Shown: positions 29,319-37,993 of the stretch, piece after piece
How the letters are laid out: each line of letters opens with the position of its first letter
Numbering within the stretch: the first letter of the stretch is position 1
Assembly (NCBI GenBank): GCA_030827315.1
Contig: JAURER010000001.1
Coordinates: 1 to 64,000, forward strand
Direction of reading: 5' to 3'
Source of the DNA: Gemmatimonadota bacterium
Lineage (GTDB): Bacteria > Gemmatimonadota > Gemmatimonadetes > Longimicrobiales > Gaopeijiaceae
DNA: 64,000 nucleotides
Notes under the pieces: generated by a model
Told to the model about the DNA's origin: nothing
The model's input: the letters and a program-made list of their open reading frames with translations, nothing else
Databases searched by the model: none
Program-made: the position numbers and the translations under genes

Positions 29319-30023
29319 TCAGGCGCGCGCGGGCGCTCGACGATCGTCCGCCTCGATCCGACCGTCCACGAGGGTGATGAGCCGTCGCGCGCGTTCCATG
29401 ACCCTTGGGTCGTGGGTCGAGAAGACGAAGGTGGTGCCGTGCTCGCGATTGAGTCGCTCCATCGTGTCGAGCAACGAGGCGCTCGTACCGGAGTCCAGGT
29501 TCGCGGTCGGCTCGTCCGCCAGCACCAGGGCCGGGTCGCCGACCACGGCCCGGGCCACGGCGACGCGCTGCTGCTGTCCGCCGGAGAGCTTTCCGGGGTG
29601 CCGGTCGGCCAGACCTTCGAGTCCTATTTCGTGGAAGAGTTCGAGCACTTTGGCGTGCCGCTCCGCGGCGGGCACCCCGCGCAGCAGGAGCGTGAACTCC
29701 GCGTTCTCCAGCGCGGTGAGGACCGGGAGAAGGTTGTACGCCTGGAACACGAAGCCGATGCGCTCCAGTCGCAACCGGGCCCGTTCCTTTCCGCTCATGC
29801 CCGTCAGCTCCCGGTCGCCGATCCAGATCCGCCCGCGCGTCGCGTCCGTGAGGCCGCCGAGCAGGTTCAGGACCGTGGTCTTGCCCGAGCCGGACGGGCC
29901 GGCCATCGCCACGAAGTCGCCGGATTCGATGGTGAGGGTGAGACCCCGGACCGCCTCCACGGGAAACGGCTCTTGCGGGTAGATCTTCCAGACGTCGTCG
30001 GTGCGGACCGCGATTTCACTCAT
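29319..30023 (-). CDS. ABC transporter ATP-binding protein (LolD/MacB type)
   Basis: Cytoplasmic ATPase of 234 residues. Walker A is GPSGSGKTT, the Q-loop region is FVFQAYNLLPVLTALENAEF, the signature is LSGGQQQRVAVARAVV, and Walker B is ALVLADEPTANLDS with the switch histidine in FVFSTHDPRVM. The AYNLLPVLTALENAE segment is typical of LolD/MacB/FtsE-type ATPases that drive FtsX-fold permeases rather than importers. Its start overlaps the stop of the upstream permease by 4 bp. Together with two permeases it should form a mechanotransmission-type ABC complex. Confidence 0.96.
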   Translation of the reverse strand: MSEIAVRTDDVWKIYPQEPFPVEAVRGLTLTIESGDFVAMAGPSGSGKTTVLNLLGGLTDATRGRIWIGDRELTGMSGKERARLRLERIGFVFQAYNLLPVLTALENAEFTLLLRGVPAAERHAKVLELFHEIGLEGLADRHPGKLSGGQQQRVAVARAVVGDPALVLADEPTANLDSGTSASLLDTMERLNREHGTTFVFSTHDPRVMERARRLITLVDGRIEADDRRAPARA

Positions 30024-31282
30024 TGCTCGAATTTCATCGCCTCCGCGGGGTCGAGTCTCGACGCGCGGAGGGCGGGGTAGAGGGACGCCAGGGTGCCGAC
30101 GATCGCGATGGACCAGACGCTCACGACGATCTGACGGAAGTGGAAAAGGGGCACGATCACGGGATCGATGACGCTCCCCGAGAACGACATCTCGCTTTCG
30201 ATGAACGCGCTGAAGTCGAGGCCATCACGAAAGAATGCCCAGGTGAAGACGAGGCCGAGGACCATGCCGACCACCCCGCTGACCGCCGTCAGCATCAGCC
30301 CCTCAAGAAAGACCACGAAGCCGGTCTCGTGACCCGTGAGTCCCATCGCCTGCAGGATCCCGAACTCGCGGCGCCGTCCCAGCACAGAGATCATGACCGC
30401 GTTGAGGATCGCCAGCGCGATGATCGCGAACAGGATGCCGTGGAAGAGGTAGTCGCCGTAGTCGTCGATCCGGACGGCGGAGTCGAGGTCCGGCGATGCT
30501 TCCCGCCATCCGAGCACGCGCACGCCGGGTTCGGACTCGAGCGCTTCGCGGAGCGACGCGGTCGTGGATTCGGTCTCCAGCGACGAATCGAGGAGAACGG
30601 CCACGGTCGTCGCCGCACCGGGCGTGCCCAGCCACTGGCGCGCCGTCTCGAGAGGAATGTGCACCAGCCCTTCGTCGAGCTCGAGCACGGCCGTTCGGAA
30701 GACGCCCGCGACGCGCACGAGCTGGCCCTCGATCTCCCCGGAGGCCGTCTGCGCCGTGAGCACGAAACGGTTCCCCACCTCCAGTTCGAGGCGACGCGCC
30801 AGCTCGATGCCGATGAAGGCGTGGAGTCGGTCGCCGGGCTCCAGATACCTGCCCTCGACAAGCCGCTCGGTCACCAGCGAGAAGCGAGCCTCGCGGACCG
30901 GGTCGACGCCCTGGACGAGGACGGGTAGCGCAGATGCGGCCGAGCTCGCGAGCCCGTCCACCGTCAGCCGTGGAGCCCAGGCGTGCACCCCCGGGTCTGC
31001 CGGCATCGATTGGATGGCGTCGACGACCCCCGCGAGGGTGGCCGCTTCGATGCGGTGCTCGAGCTTTCCCGTCTCCAGGTATCCGGGAGCCTGCACGGCG
31101 ACGTGGCCGGAGCTCATGCGCACGGCCGAGTCGATCCACTGCTCGTGTCCTCCATCACTCAGGGCCCGCGAGAAGACCAGCAGGGCGAGGCCGATGACCA
31201 TGGCTGCCGCGGTCAGCGCGCTCCGTCGCGCGTTGCGGCCGAGTCCTCGCACCGCGAGTCGAATCAGGATCCACGCCCTCAT
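30020..31282 (-). CDS. FtsX-type ABC permease (LolC/E-like), second copy
   Basis: Inner-membrane permease of 420 residues. One N-terminal helix (ALTAAAMVIGLALLVFSRAL) is followed by a large periplasmic domain (about 45-265) and three C-terminal helices (GILFAIIALAILNAVMISVL, LEGLMLTAVSGVVGMVLGLV, then IVVSVWSIAIVGTLASLYPA). FtsX-fold hallmarks include RRREFGILQAMGLTG and YPALRASRLDPAEAMKF. The ATG at 31282 (MRAWILIRLAVRGLGRN) overlaps the preceding permease by ATGA and is preferred over the longer frame. It probably heterodimerises with the adjacent permease. Confidence 0.93.
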   Translation of the reverse strand: MRAWILIRLAVRGLGRNARRSALTAAAMVIGLALLVFSRALSDGGHEQWIDSAVRMSSGHVAVQAPGYLETGKLEHRIEAATLAGVVDAIQSMPADPGVHAWAPRLTVDGLASSAASALPVLVQGVDPVREARFSLVTERLVEGRYLEPGDRLHAFIGIELARRLELEVGNRFVLTAQTASGEIEGQLVRVAGVFRTAVLELDEGLVHIPLETARQWLGTPGAATTVAVLLDSSLETESTTASLREALESEPGVRVLGWREASPDLDSAVRIDDYGDYLFHGILFAIIALAILNAVMISVLGRRREFGILQAMGLTGHETGFVVFLEGLMLTAVSGVVGMVLGLVFTWAFFRDGLDFSAFIESEMSFSGSVIDPVIVPLFHFRQIVVSVWSIAIVGTLASLYPALRASRLDPAEAMKFEQ

Positions 31283-32541
31283 CGGTCGGCCAGAGCATCC
31301 GCGGGCGGAACCCGCGTCGCCTTCCACGCGGGGTAGAGGGCCGCGAAGACGGTCGTGAACAGGAGCGCGACCGCACTGATCAACGGCGCGTCGAGCGAAT
31401 ACTCAACGCGCAGGATCGGGCGCCATTGAGCTCCGCTCCACTCGAACCCTTCGAACCAGCTGCTCAGGTCCGGCGGTGTGTTGTGCCACCACACCATCAC
31501 GGGCCACGTCACCAGCGCGCCCACCGTGAGAGACAGGATTCCGAGGATGATCCCCTCGCAGATCACCGTCAGGCTCACGGCCCCCGACGTCGTTCCCAGA
31601 GCCTGCACCACCGCGAACTCCCGGCGGCGCTCGAAGGACCCGATCAGCATCGTATTGGCCACCCCGAAGATCGCCATCGCGAAGATGATGAGAACGATGA
31701 CGAAATTCATCGAGTCCATGAGCGCGACGGCCTCGGACAGCTCGGGGCGGAGTTCGGTCCACGATTTCACGTCGAGCGAAACCGGATGCTCGCGCAGAGA
31801 CCCGGCCAGGGAGCCCGCGATACGGGGTGTCTCTCGGGAGTTCGAGACCGTAGCCACGACTTCGTGGATCCGACCGGGGTCCATCGCCATGAGGGACTGA
31901 AGGTCGGACAGCTGGAGGACGGCGTAGTTCGCGTCGACTCCCGGGGTCCCCGTGCGGAAGAGACCCGCGACCGTGTAGAGGTCGTTGCCCATCGACCCGT
32001 CGGCGGCGGGTGCCACCACGACCAGCTCGTCTCCGACGTCGACGGCCAGCTGCCGCGCCATCTCTTCCCCGATCAGCACCTCGGCTGCGCCGCTCTCGGG
32101 GAGGCGCCCCGCGATCACGGTGGAGAGCAGGGTCGTGACCCTCGACTCGCGGTCGGGGTCGAGCCCGAGCAGGAGCCCGGCCTTCGTCTGCTCACCGGAA
32201 GACAGGAGGCCCCCGCCGAAGAGTCTCGGTGCGGCGTGCTCGACCTCGGGGTGGTTCTCGATGCGTTCGAGCAGCGCATCGACGTCGACGCCGTCGTACG
32301 CGCCGATCGTCCGGTGCATGTTGCGTTCGGGGAGGTAGTCCGAGGCGTGGACCTGGACCTGACCGAGCATGAGGCGCGTCCCGTTCTCGACCAGTTCGGC
32401 CGTCATCCCGTCCGTGAGTCCGACCATGACGACGGCGGCGAAAAAGCCGAATGCGAGGCCGGACGCGGTTACCCACGTGCGGTGACTGTTTCTCCACAGG
32501 TTCCGCCAGGCCACCCGCCACCAGAGTCCGCCGGAGCCCAT
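31279..32541 (-). CDS. FtsX-type ABC permease (LolC/E-like), first copy
   Basis: Inner-membrane permease of 420 residues, similar in layout and length to its neighbour. N-terminal helix in WVTASGLAFGFFAAVVMVGL, a periplasmic domain beginning TAELVENGTRLMLGQVQVHA, then three helices including FVIVLIIFAMAIFGVANTML. It has the FtsX-fold motifs RRREFAVVQALGTTSGAVSL and YPAWKATRVPPADAL. It starts 4 bases after the LolA-like gene stop. The pair of unequal permeases with one ATPase mirrors LolC-LolE-LolD, the lipoprotein-release machine, but function is not proven. Confidence 0.93.
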   Translation of the reverse strand: MGSGGLWWRVAWRNLWRNSHRTWVTASGLAFGFFAAVVMVGLTDGMTAELVENGTRLMLGQVQVHASDYLPERNMHRTIGAYDGVDVDALLERIENHPEVEHAAPRLFGGGLLSSGEQTKAGLLLGLDPDRESRVTTLLSTVIAGRLPESGAAEVLIGEEMARQLAVDVGDELVVVAPAADGSMGNDLYTVAGLFRTGTPGVDANYAVLQLSDLQSLMAMDPGRIHEVVATVSNSRETPRIAGSLAGSLREHPVSLDVKSWTELRPELSEAVALMDSMNFVIVLIIFAMAIFGVANTMLIGSFERRREFAVVQALGTTSGAVSLTVICEGIILGILSLTVGALVTWPVMVWWHNTPPDLSSWFEGFEWSGAQWRPILRVEYSLDAPLISAVALLFTTVFAALYPAWKATRVPPADALADR

Positions 32542-32545
32542 GCCG

Positions 32546-33337
32546 TCACCGCCTGGCGCGCAGGTTCTGGAGACTGAAGAACGAATCGTCGAGCCCGATG
32601 TCGAACTCGAGTTCGCGGTAGATCACAGTGGTTCGTTCTGCCGGCTTGTCCGAGGGAACGACGTCCATGCGCGCCGGGACGAGACGGCCCCCGAGACGCC
32701 GGTATTCCGAGAAGCGCATCGTGCGGGTCATCTCGCCGCCTTCGTCGTAGTACCGCACCGACGTCGGCATCATGTCTCGCTTCCGCACCTCGTATTCGAT
32801 CCTGCCCCACACCACCGGGGCTTCGGGTCGAGGGACGAGGGTGAACTCCCAGATCTCGGCGCCCTCGCGAACGCCCTCGAAGCTGATCTCGGCGTCGTAG
32901 TCGTCGACGATGCTGCTTTCACGAACGAGGTCGTCGTTGGTGAAGTGCGACCCCATCCAGGAGCCCATCATCATCGCCGGGGGCACCTTGATGGTGCGGT
33001 CCACCCGAGGCAGGTAGTTCCAGACTTCCTGACCGGCCTTGAGCGTCGCGGTCCCGGCCTCGCGCGGCGGCGACTGCACGCGCACCAGCGAGTGGTCCAT
33101 GCCGAGCGACCACACCTCCATGTCCAGGGTCCGTGACCAGTGCTCGGTATCGATCTCCATGGTCACGAGGCCTCGGCTCGACTCGCCGCGCAGGAGCTGG
33201 TCGACCTGCTCGAGGATTTCCCGCGCGGTCTGGGCGGTCGCCGGGGCGGGGGTGCAGAGGGCCACCACCGCGAGCGCGGCCGTCGCCGTAGCCGCGCCGG
33301 CGCGCCGGACCGGAGCGTGATTCGCCTTGCGAAGCAT
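32546..33337 (-). CDS. LolA-like outer membrane lipoprotein-sorting protein
   Basis: Periplasmic protein of 263 residues. A signal peptide ends around APATAQT. The mature chain begins AREILEQVDQLLRGESSRGL and alternates antiparallel strands such as TMEIDTEHWSRTLDMEVWSL, RVQSPPREAGTATLKAG and VWNYLPRVDRTIKVPPAMMM. This is the LolA/LolB-like open-barrel family that binds acyl chains. The ATG at 33337 follows AAGGAG by 8 bases, the best ribosome site in the operon, so this is probably the first gene. In related loci such proteins accompany lipid or lipoprotein export pumps; the cargo here is unknown. Confidence 0.88.
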   Translation of the reverse strand: MLRKANHAPVRRAGAATATAALAVVALCTPAPATAQTAREILEQVDQLLRGESSRGLVTMEIDTEHWSRTLDMEVWSLGMDHSLVRVQSPPREAGTATLKAGQEVWNYLPRVDRTIKVPPAMMMGSWMGSHFTNDDLVRESSIVDDYDAEISFEGVREGAEIWEFTLVPRPEAPVVWGRIEYEVRKRDMMPTSVRYYDEGGEMTRTMRFSEYRRLGGRLVPARMDVVPSDKPAERTTVIYRELEFDIGLDDSFFSLQNLRARR

Positions 33338-33415
33338 CGCAGAACTCCTTTCGGAGGGCTGTCTCAACATCGCAAGACCCGCGGCGGGTTCAAGTGCTGC
33401 GGGTCGGGTGCGGGA

Positions 33416-34273
33416 TCAGGCCGTGGACTGCGGTCCTCCGGGCAGGGGCGACAGGTGCACGTCGAGCTGCGGGAATGCGATGGTGATCTCCTCTTCCTTG
33501 AGCACGCGCCAGATCGCCTTGTTCAGATCCGAGAGTGTGATGCGCGCGACCCACGGATCGTTCGCCCAGATCGAGACCTCCCAGAGGACCGACGAGTCTC
33601 CGAACTCCAGCAGCAGGGTCACCGGATCGCGCGTGGTGTCCCGTTCCAGCACCTGACCGGCGGCCCGATGCAGAGCGGCCTCGACCCGCTCCATGTCCGA
33701 TCCGTACGCGACGCCGACCCGGGCGCGGATCCGGTAGGTGGTGTCCGAAAGGGTGTAGTTCACCACCGTGGACTGCACCAGGCTGCTGTTCGGAATGATC
33801 CGCTGCTGGTCGTCCCGGTTTCTCGCGATCGTCGAACGGGCGCCGATTCGCTCGACCAGGATCATCTCCCCGTCGACGAGCAGGACGTCGTGCTCGGTGA
33901 TCGACCGTTCGGCGAGCAGGATCACGCCCGACACGAAGTTCTGCAGGATGTTCTGGAGTGCGAATCCCACGCCGACCGCGACGAACGCGCCGGCGGCGAA
34001 GATCGACGTGAGGCTGATCCCGACCGTCTGGAGCGCGACGGTGAGGCCGAGGAAGAGAACGATGTAGTGGACGAGCTTCGTGACCGTGGTCACCGTGCCC
34101 TGCTCGCCCAGTCCGCCGCGGAGCAGAGCGCGCGTCAGAACCCGCTGGATCCCCCGGGACACCCAGTAGGTCACGAGGAGGATGATCGCGATCGTCGCGA
34201 TCGACGCGACCGTCACGGGCGTGTCGCCGATGTGGAAAATCTCCGCGCCCAACACGTTCCGGATATCCTGCAT
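33416..34273 (-). CDS. mscS: Small-conductance mechanosensitive channel MscS
   Basis: Inner-membrane tension-gated channel of 285 residues that releases solutes during osmotic downshock. Three membrane helices: VTVASIATIAIILLVTYWVS, LVHYIVLFLGLTVALQTVGI and the pore helix AGAFVAVGVGFALQNILQNF with the usual Gly/Ala packing. The conserved beta domain follows (VNYTLSDTTYRIRARVGVAY). The C-terminal cytoplasmic domain ends near LDVHLSPLP. Length and layout match classical MscS. It lies 4 bases after corA, so the two genes are probably co-transcribed. Confidence 0.95.
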   Translation of the reverse strand: MQDIRNVLGAEIFHIGDTPVTVASIATIAIILLVTYWVSRGIQRVLTRALLRGGLGEQGTVTTVTKLVHYIVLFLGLTVALQTVGISLTSIFAAGAFVAVGVGFALQNILQNFVSGVILLAERSITEHDVLLVDGEMILVERIGARSTIARNRDDQQRIIPNSSLVQSTVVNYTLSDTTYRIRARVGVAYGSDMERVEAALHRAAGQVLERDTTRDPVTLLLEFGDSSVLWEVSIWANDPWVARITLSDLNKAIWRVLKEEEITIAFPQLDVHLSPLPGGPQSTA

Positions 34274-34277
34274 CAGG

Positions 34278-35402
34278 TCAGAACCATCCGTTGCGCTTGA
34301 AGTAGGCGGCCATGGTCAGGCCTGCCGCCGTCATGACGGCCAGCACGAGCGGATAGCCCCAGGGGGCGCTGAGTTCGGGCATGTACTGGAAGTTCATCCC
34401 GTAGATGCCCGCGATGAACGTGAGCGGGATGAAGATGGACGCCATGATCGTGAGCACCTTCATGACTTCGTTGGTCTTCATCGACATCACCGACAGGTGC
34501 GCGTCCATCACAGCGGCCAGGGCCTCGCGCATCGACTCCAGCGCGTCGGCGATCTGAAGGACGTGCGCGTGGAGGTCGTCGAGGAACGGATGGATGTCCG
34601 GGTCGAACCAGTCGGGCGGTTCCTTCGCGATCTCGTCGATCTCGTCTCGCAGCGGCCGGAGTGCCCTGCGCACCACCGCCATCTCGCTCCTCAGGCTCTG
34701 GACCCGCTGGGGTACGTCCGCGGCGTCGTCGTCATCGGCCCAGACGCGCTCCTCGAGATGTTCGACACGGGCCGCCAGCTCCTCGATGACGTAGAGGTAG
34801 TGGTCGACGATTGCGTCGATCAGCGCGTACCAGAGGTACTGGGCGTTCCGGCGACGGATGCGTGCCGTAGGCGTGCGAATCCTGGCCCTGACGTGATCGA
34901 AGACGTCGCCCGGACGCTCCTGGAACGAGATCACGTAGTCCTCTCCGAGCACCAGGCTGAGGTGTTCGGTCTCGACGCCCTGGTCTCCCTTCCAGGAGAG
35001 CATCTTGGCGGAGATGAACGCGTGGTGCTCGTAGTCGATGAAGGTGGGACGGCTGCCGATGCTGACCACGTCCTCGAGCAGGAGCGCGTGCAGGCCGAAG
35101 TGGTCGCCGAGAGCCTGGACCAGATCCGTGTCGTGGAGGCCGACCACGTTGACCCACTGGACGCCATCGTCCTGGGGCGTGGGCGGACGCAGGGCTCCGA
35201 GCGTCACCGACTCGACTTCCACGACGTTTTCCACCGTGTACGTCATCGTCGAGATCGTGACCTCGTCGACGTGGCGGTCTCCCGTGTAGACCACCGAGCC
35301 CGGTGCCATGCCGACCTTGCCGGACGAGATCCCGAGGCGATCGGCGGTTTCGGATCGCTCGCTGGCGCGCCGGGCGCGGATGGACTTTCCCAGGAAAGAC
35401 AT
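34278..35402 (-). CDS. corA: CorA-family magnesium/cobalt transporter
   Basis: Divalent-cation channel of 374 residues. A large cytoplasmic funnel domain has the motif WVNVVGLHDTDLVQALGDHF near its start, long stalk helices (VQSLRSEMAVVRRALRPLRD) and two C-terminal membrane helices. The signature YGMNF follows the first (IFIPLTFIAGIYGMNFQYMP) and the chain ends in the basic YFKRNGWF. I chose the ATG at 35402 (MSFLGKSIRARR); the longer frame to 35492 adds a weak Pro-rich stretch overlapping the recX end. No strong ribosome site was found for either. Confidence 0.94.
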   Translation of the reverse strand: MSFLGKSIRARRASERSETADRLGISSGKVGMAPGSVVYTGDRHVDEVTISTMTYTVENVVEVESVTLGALRPPTPQDDGVQWVNVVGLHDTDLVQALGDHFGLHALLLEDVVSIGSRPTFIDYEHHAFISAKMLSWKGDQGVETEHLSLVLGEDYVISFQERPGDVFDHVRARIRTPTARIRRRNAQYLWYALIDAIVDHYLYVIEELAARVEHLEERVWADDDDAADVPQRVQSLRSEMAVVRRALRPLRDEIDEIAKEPPDWFDPDIHPFLDDLHAHVLQIADALESMREALAAVMDAHLSVMSMKTNEVMKVLTIMASIFIPLTFIAGIYGMNFQYMPELSAPWGYPLVLAVMTAAGLTMAAYFKRNGWF

Positions 35403-35451
35403 GTCGTAAGATGCAGGGCGTGGGCCGTGGAATACAGGGGGCGTGACGACG

Positions 35452-36216
35452 TCAGGGTGTCCGGCCTCCGCGGGCGTCGGCTCGAACTTCACCGGAGCGT
35501 GCGACCTCCCGTGCCCGGTCCATGCCGGCGCCGAGGGAGGGGCCCCGAAAGCCGCGACGGGCCAGATATGCGTGCAGCCTGCGGCGTGCCCGGTCCCGTT
35601 CGGCGGATGGCACGTCGGAGGCCAGTGCCTCGAGGACGCCGGCGCCCTGGCGAGCGGCCCACTTGCTGGCGACTTCCTCCGCGAGGGTCACGTCGCTCGT
35701 TCCGGCGTCGTCGAAGGCGCGGTCGATGGCGCTGCCCGCGGTCTCCGTGTCCACCCCCTTGTGGCGGAGCTCTGAGGAGAGCGCCGCCTTCCCCTTGGGA
35801 CGGTGCCGGAGTCGGTCCCGCACGAACGCCTCGGCCACGGCGCGGTCGTCGATGAATCCCTTGTCCTGGAGTCGGTCAAGGCAGGGGTCGATTCGGGCAG
35901 GCGGGAAGCCCTTCTGGCGCAGCCGCGTGCGCAGCTCCTCGCGGGTCCGCGCCCGGTAGGCGATGAGATTGAGCGCGGCGTCGCGAACCCGAATGTCCGC
36001 ATCCTGGTCCAGCAGCTGGCTCTGGCGGTCCGGGGGCAGGGGGTCACCGACCCCGAGTCGACTCCGCTCGAGCGCCTCCAGGGTGATCTCGAACGGTTCG
36101 TCACGATCGAGGTGGAGTCGCACCTTCAGCCCGCGGGGGCGTAGCGGTTCGACGCGGACGATAAGGGGGGGAGCGGAGAGGGACACGGGCGTGTGGTTGT
36201 CGGATTGGGAGACCAC
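35452..36216 (-). CDS. recX: RecX-family regulator of RecA
   Basis: RecX modulates RecA filaments during recombination and the SOS response. The protein is 254 residues with the GTG start at 36216 and is built of three-helix repeats: ALNLIAYRARTREELRTRLR, KGFPPARIDPCLDRLQDKGF, IDDRAVAEAFVRDRLRHRPK and a C-terminal unit LASDVPSAERDRARRRLHAYL. The YRARTREELRTRLRQKG and GFIDD-AFVRDRL motifs are diagnostic. A basic/Pro-rich tail follows. It lies 59 bases downstream of the DUF6504 and imuB genes on the same strand, fitting a damage-repair operon. The start is uncertain because no ribosome site is evident. Confidence 0.9.
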   Translation of the reverse strand: MVSQSDNHTPVSLSAPPLIVRVEPLRPRGLKVRLHLDRDEPFEITLEALERSRLGVGDPLPPDRQSQLLDQDADIRVRDAALNLIAYRARTREELRTRLRQKGFPPARIDPCLDRLQDKGFIDDRAVAEAFVRDRLRHRPKGKAALSSELRHKGVDTETAGSAIDRAFDDAGTSDVTLAEEVASKWAARQGAGVLEALASDVPSAERDRARRRLHAYLARRGFRGPSLGAGMDRAREVARSGEVRADARGGRTP

Positions 36217-36275
36217 GCACGTTAGGCACCGGCGTGGAGGGGCGGAATGCCCCGATCGGTCGCGGCCGGTCCGGC

Positions 36276-36563
36276 TCAGGCGCGCTGCACGAACCACGTG
36301 CCTTCGGACAGGTCCTCGTAGAGCGTGATCACCTTGCCGTCGTCGAGCACGACGATCCGGTACTCGCGCGAGATCGACTGGCGCCACCACTCGTCGTCGA
36401 TGCGCCACCGCTCCCGCACGACGGCGACGCGCCGGGCCGTCCTGCCGGGCAGACGGACGTGGACCGGCTCGCCGTGTTCGTCGGTGCGCACGTCCACCGC
36501 ACGGGGCTGGCCGAGGGGCTTCAGGCGCGGGCGATGATCCGGGTTCCGGGAAGGAGGCTTCAA
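36276..36563 (-). CDS. DUF6504-like protein associated with ImuB
   Basis: A 95-residue protein whose start overlaps the imuB stop by 4 bp. Its core (VDVRTDEHGEPVHVRLPGRT, then VAVVRERWRIDDEWWRQSIS and REYRIVVLDDGKVITLYEDL) resembles DUF6504 proteins encoded beside imuB in actinobacteria. The WWR...REYRIVVLDDG pattern and final WFVQRA fit that type. No catalytic motif is visible; a small beta-rich accessory to the mutasome is plausible from context only. The N-terminus is basic and Pro-rich. Confidence 0.7.
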   Translation of the reverse strand: MKPPSRNPDHRPRLKPLGQPRAVDVRTDEHGEPVHVRLPGRTARRVAVVRERWRIDDEWWRQSISREYRIVVLDDGKVITLYEDLSEGTWFVQRA

Positions 36564-37993
36564 GGGTCGAAGTTCAGCAGGGCGTGGCGCCGCTCGGGGA
36601 TCCTCGACCAGGGATCGACCTCCACGACGCGGAAGAGGGGTGAGTGACCTAGACGTAACTTGAGCTCCTTGATCGCATCTCTAAGCGAAGATGGTACTTC
36701 ACCATTCTTCAACGCGGTGCCGGCCGTGGCCCGTCCCCCCTCGCTCTTCCGGTCGAAGAGCCCGGTCTGCGCACTCGGCGCTCCGAAGCTCGTCAGCTCC
36801 AGCAGGAGGGTCTCGACGGCCCTTGGCGGCGGTGCGATCGCCATCTTCGCGCGCAGCGGGGCGGCGATGCGCTCCCGGTCCGAGGTAGGCTCGCGCAGCG
36901 CGGTTTCGACGAACCAAGATCCCCCACCTTCCAGGTGGGCGCCCAGGCGGACGCCGGTCACGCTCCGGCCACGGCGCGAGGGTCGGGACAGGGCCCGCTC
37001 TGCGAGGCGGTCGAGGGCTCCGTGCAGCGTTTCGACGGTGCCCACCGGCATGCCGAAGGTGAGCGACGTCCGGATCGGGCGGGGGCGGTGCCAGGGGCGC
37101 ACCGGATCGATCCGGCGGGCCGTGGCCCAGGCCAGCGCGTTCCGGCCGTCCTCGCCGAACTGCGCCACCAGCGAGGGCTCGGGCAGCCGTCGCAGTTCCC
37201 CCAGAGTTCGGATGCCCAGCCGCTCGAGGCGCTGCACCACCAGCGGGTCCACGGGAAGTGCTCCGACCGGGCATCGCGCGAAGAAGGCCTCGAGCCGCTC
37301 TTCGGGTACGATGACGGGTGCTCCGCAACGGGCCGAGGCGGCTGCGACCCAGGCGCCGAACTTCCCCGGTGCCATGCCCGCGCGCGTCGAAGCGACCAGC
37401 GGGGCCGGAAAGACCCGGAAGAGCGCGCTCAGTGCACGCTCGACCTGACGGGTCGGTGCCCCGAAGAGCCGGTCCAGGCCGTCGGTTCCGAGGAAGACAC
37501 GGCCGCGGCCCGCCGGCTCGACCACCGGAGTGAGCTCGGTGAGGACCTCGAGCATCGTGTCGACCGCGGCGTCGTAGTGTGCCGGATCCGGCTCGAGCAG
37601 CGTCAGGGAGGTGCAGAGGGAAATCGCCTGGGAGACGAGCTGGCCGGGACGGACGCCCGCCTCGTGGGCTCGTTCCGAGACCTGCCAGATCGTGCGGCGG
37701 GTGCTTTCGCCGGGGGAGAGCAGGGCGACGGAGGTGCTGTCGAGCTCCGGTGTGCGCACGAGCTCGAGCCGGAGCTCGAAGGTGGGGAGCCAGAGACAAA
37801 GCGCCCGACGGCTCCCCGCGGTCGCCCGGGGCCGGGCGTGGAGGAAGGCCGTTCCCGATCCCGGTCCGGTGGCCCAGCCGGTGTCGGGGGCGGCGGAGGT
37901 GAGCCAGTCGTTGGTGTTCGCGCCGTCCTGGGCCCACCCTCGGCCCGGGTGGGTGGGAATCCCACGCTGTGCGCTCGAGCGGTTTCCGGACAT
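36560..37993 (-). CDS. imuB: ImuB, catalytically dead Y-family polymerase of the mutasome
   Basis: Adaptor of damage-induced mutagenesis, 477 residues. A Y-family fold is recognisable: RRALCLWLPTFELRLELVR (62-80, but without the metal-binding Asp pair of active enzymes), AGRGRVFLGTDGLDRLFGAP (161-180), then a helix-hairpin-helix segment LVVQRLERLGIRTLGELRRL. Residues 409-413, QTGLF, match a beta-clamp-binding motif, as in known ImuB proteins. The first 60 residues are a disordered-looking extension, but no later start exists in frame. The segment near residues 425-450 (KNGEVPSSLRDAIKELKLRL) uses AT-rich codons. No imuA is nearby. Four CCGAA repeats lie upstream. Confidence 0.92.
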   Translation of the reverse strand: MSGNRSSAQRGIPTHPGRGWAQDGANTNDWLTSAAPDTGWATGPGSGTAFLHARPRATAGSRRALCLWLPTFELRLELVRTPELDSTSVALLSPGESTRRTIWQVSERAHEAGVRPGQLVSQAISLCTSLTLLEPDPAHYDAAVDTMLEVLTELTPVVEPAGRGRVFLGTDGLDRLFGAPTRQVERALSALFRVFPAPLVASTRAGMAPGKFGAWVAAASARCGAPVIVPEERLEAFFARCPVGALPVDPLVVQRLERLGIRTLGELRRLPEPSLVAQFGEDGRNALAWATARRIDPVRPWHRPRPIRTSLTFGMPVGTVETLHGALDRLAERALSRPSRRGRSVTGVRLGAHLEGGGSWFVETALREPTSDRERIAAPLRAKMAIAPPPRAVETLLLELTSFGAPSAQTGLFDRKSEGGRATAGTALKNGEVPSSLRDAIKELKLRLGHSPLFRVVEVDPWSRIPERRHALLNFDP

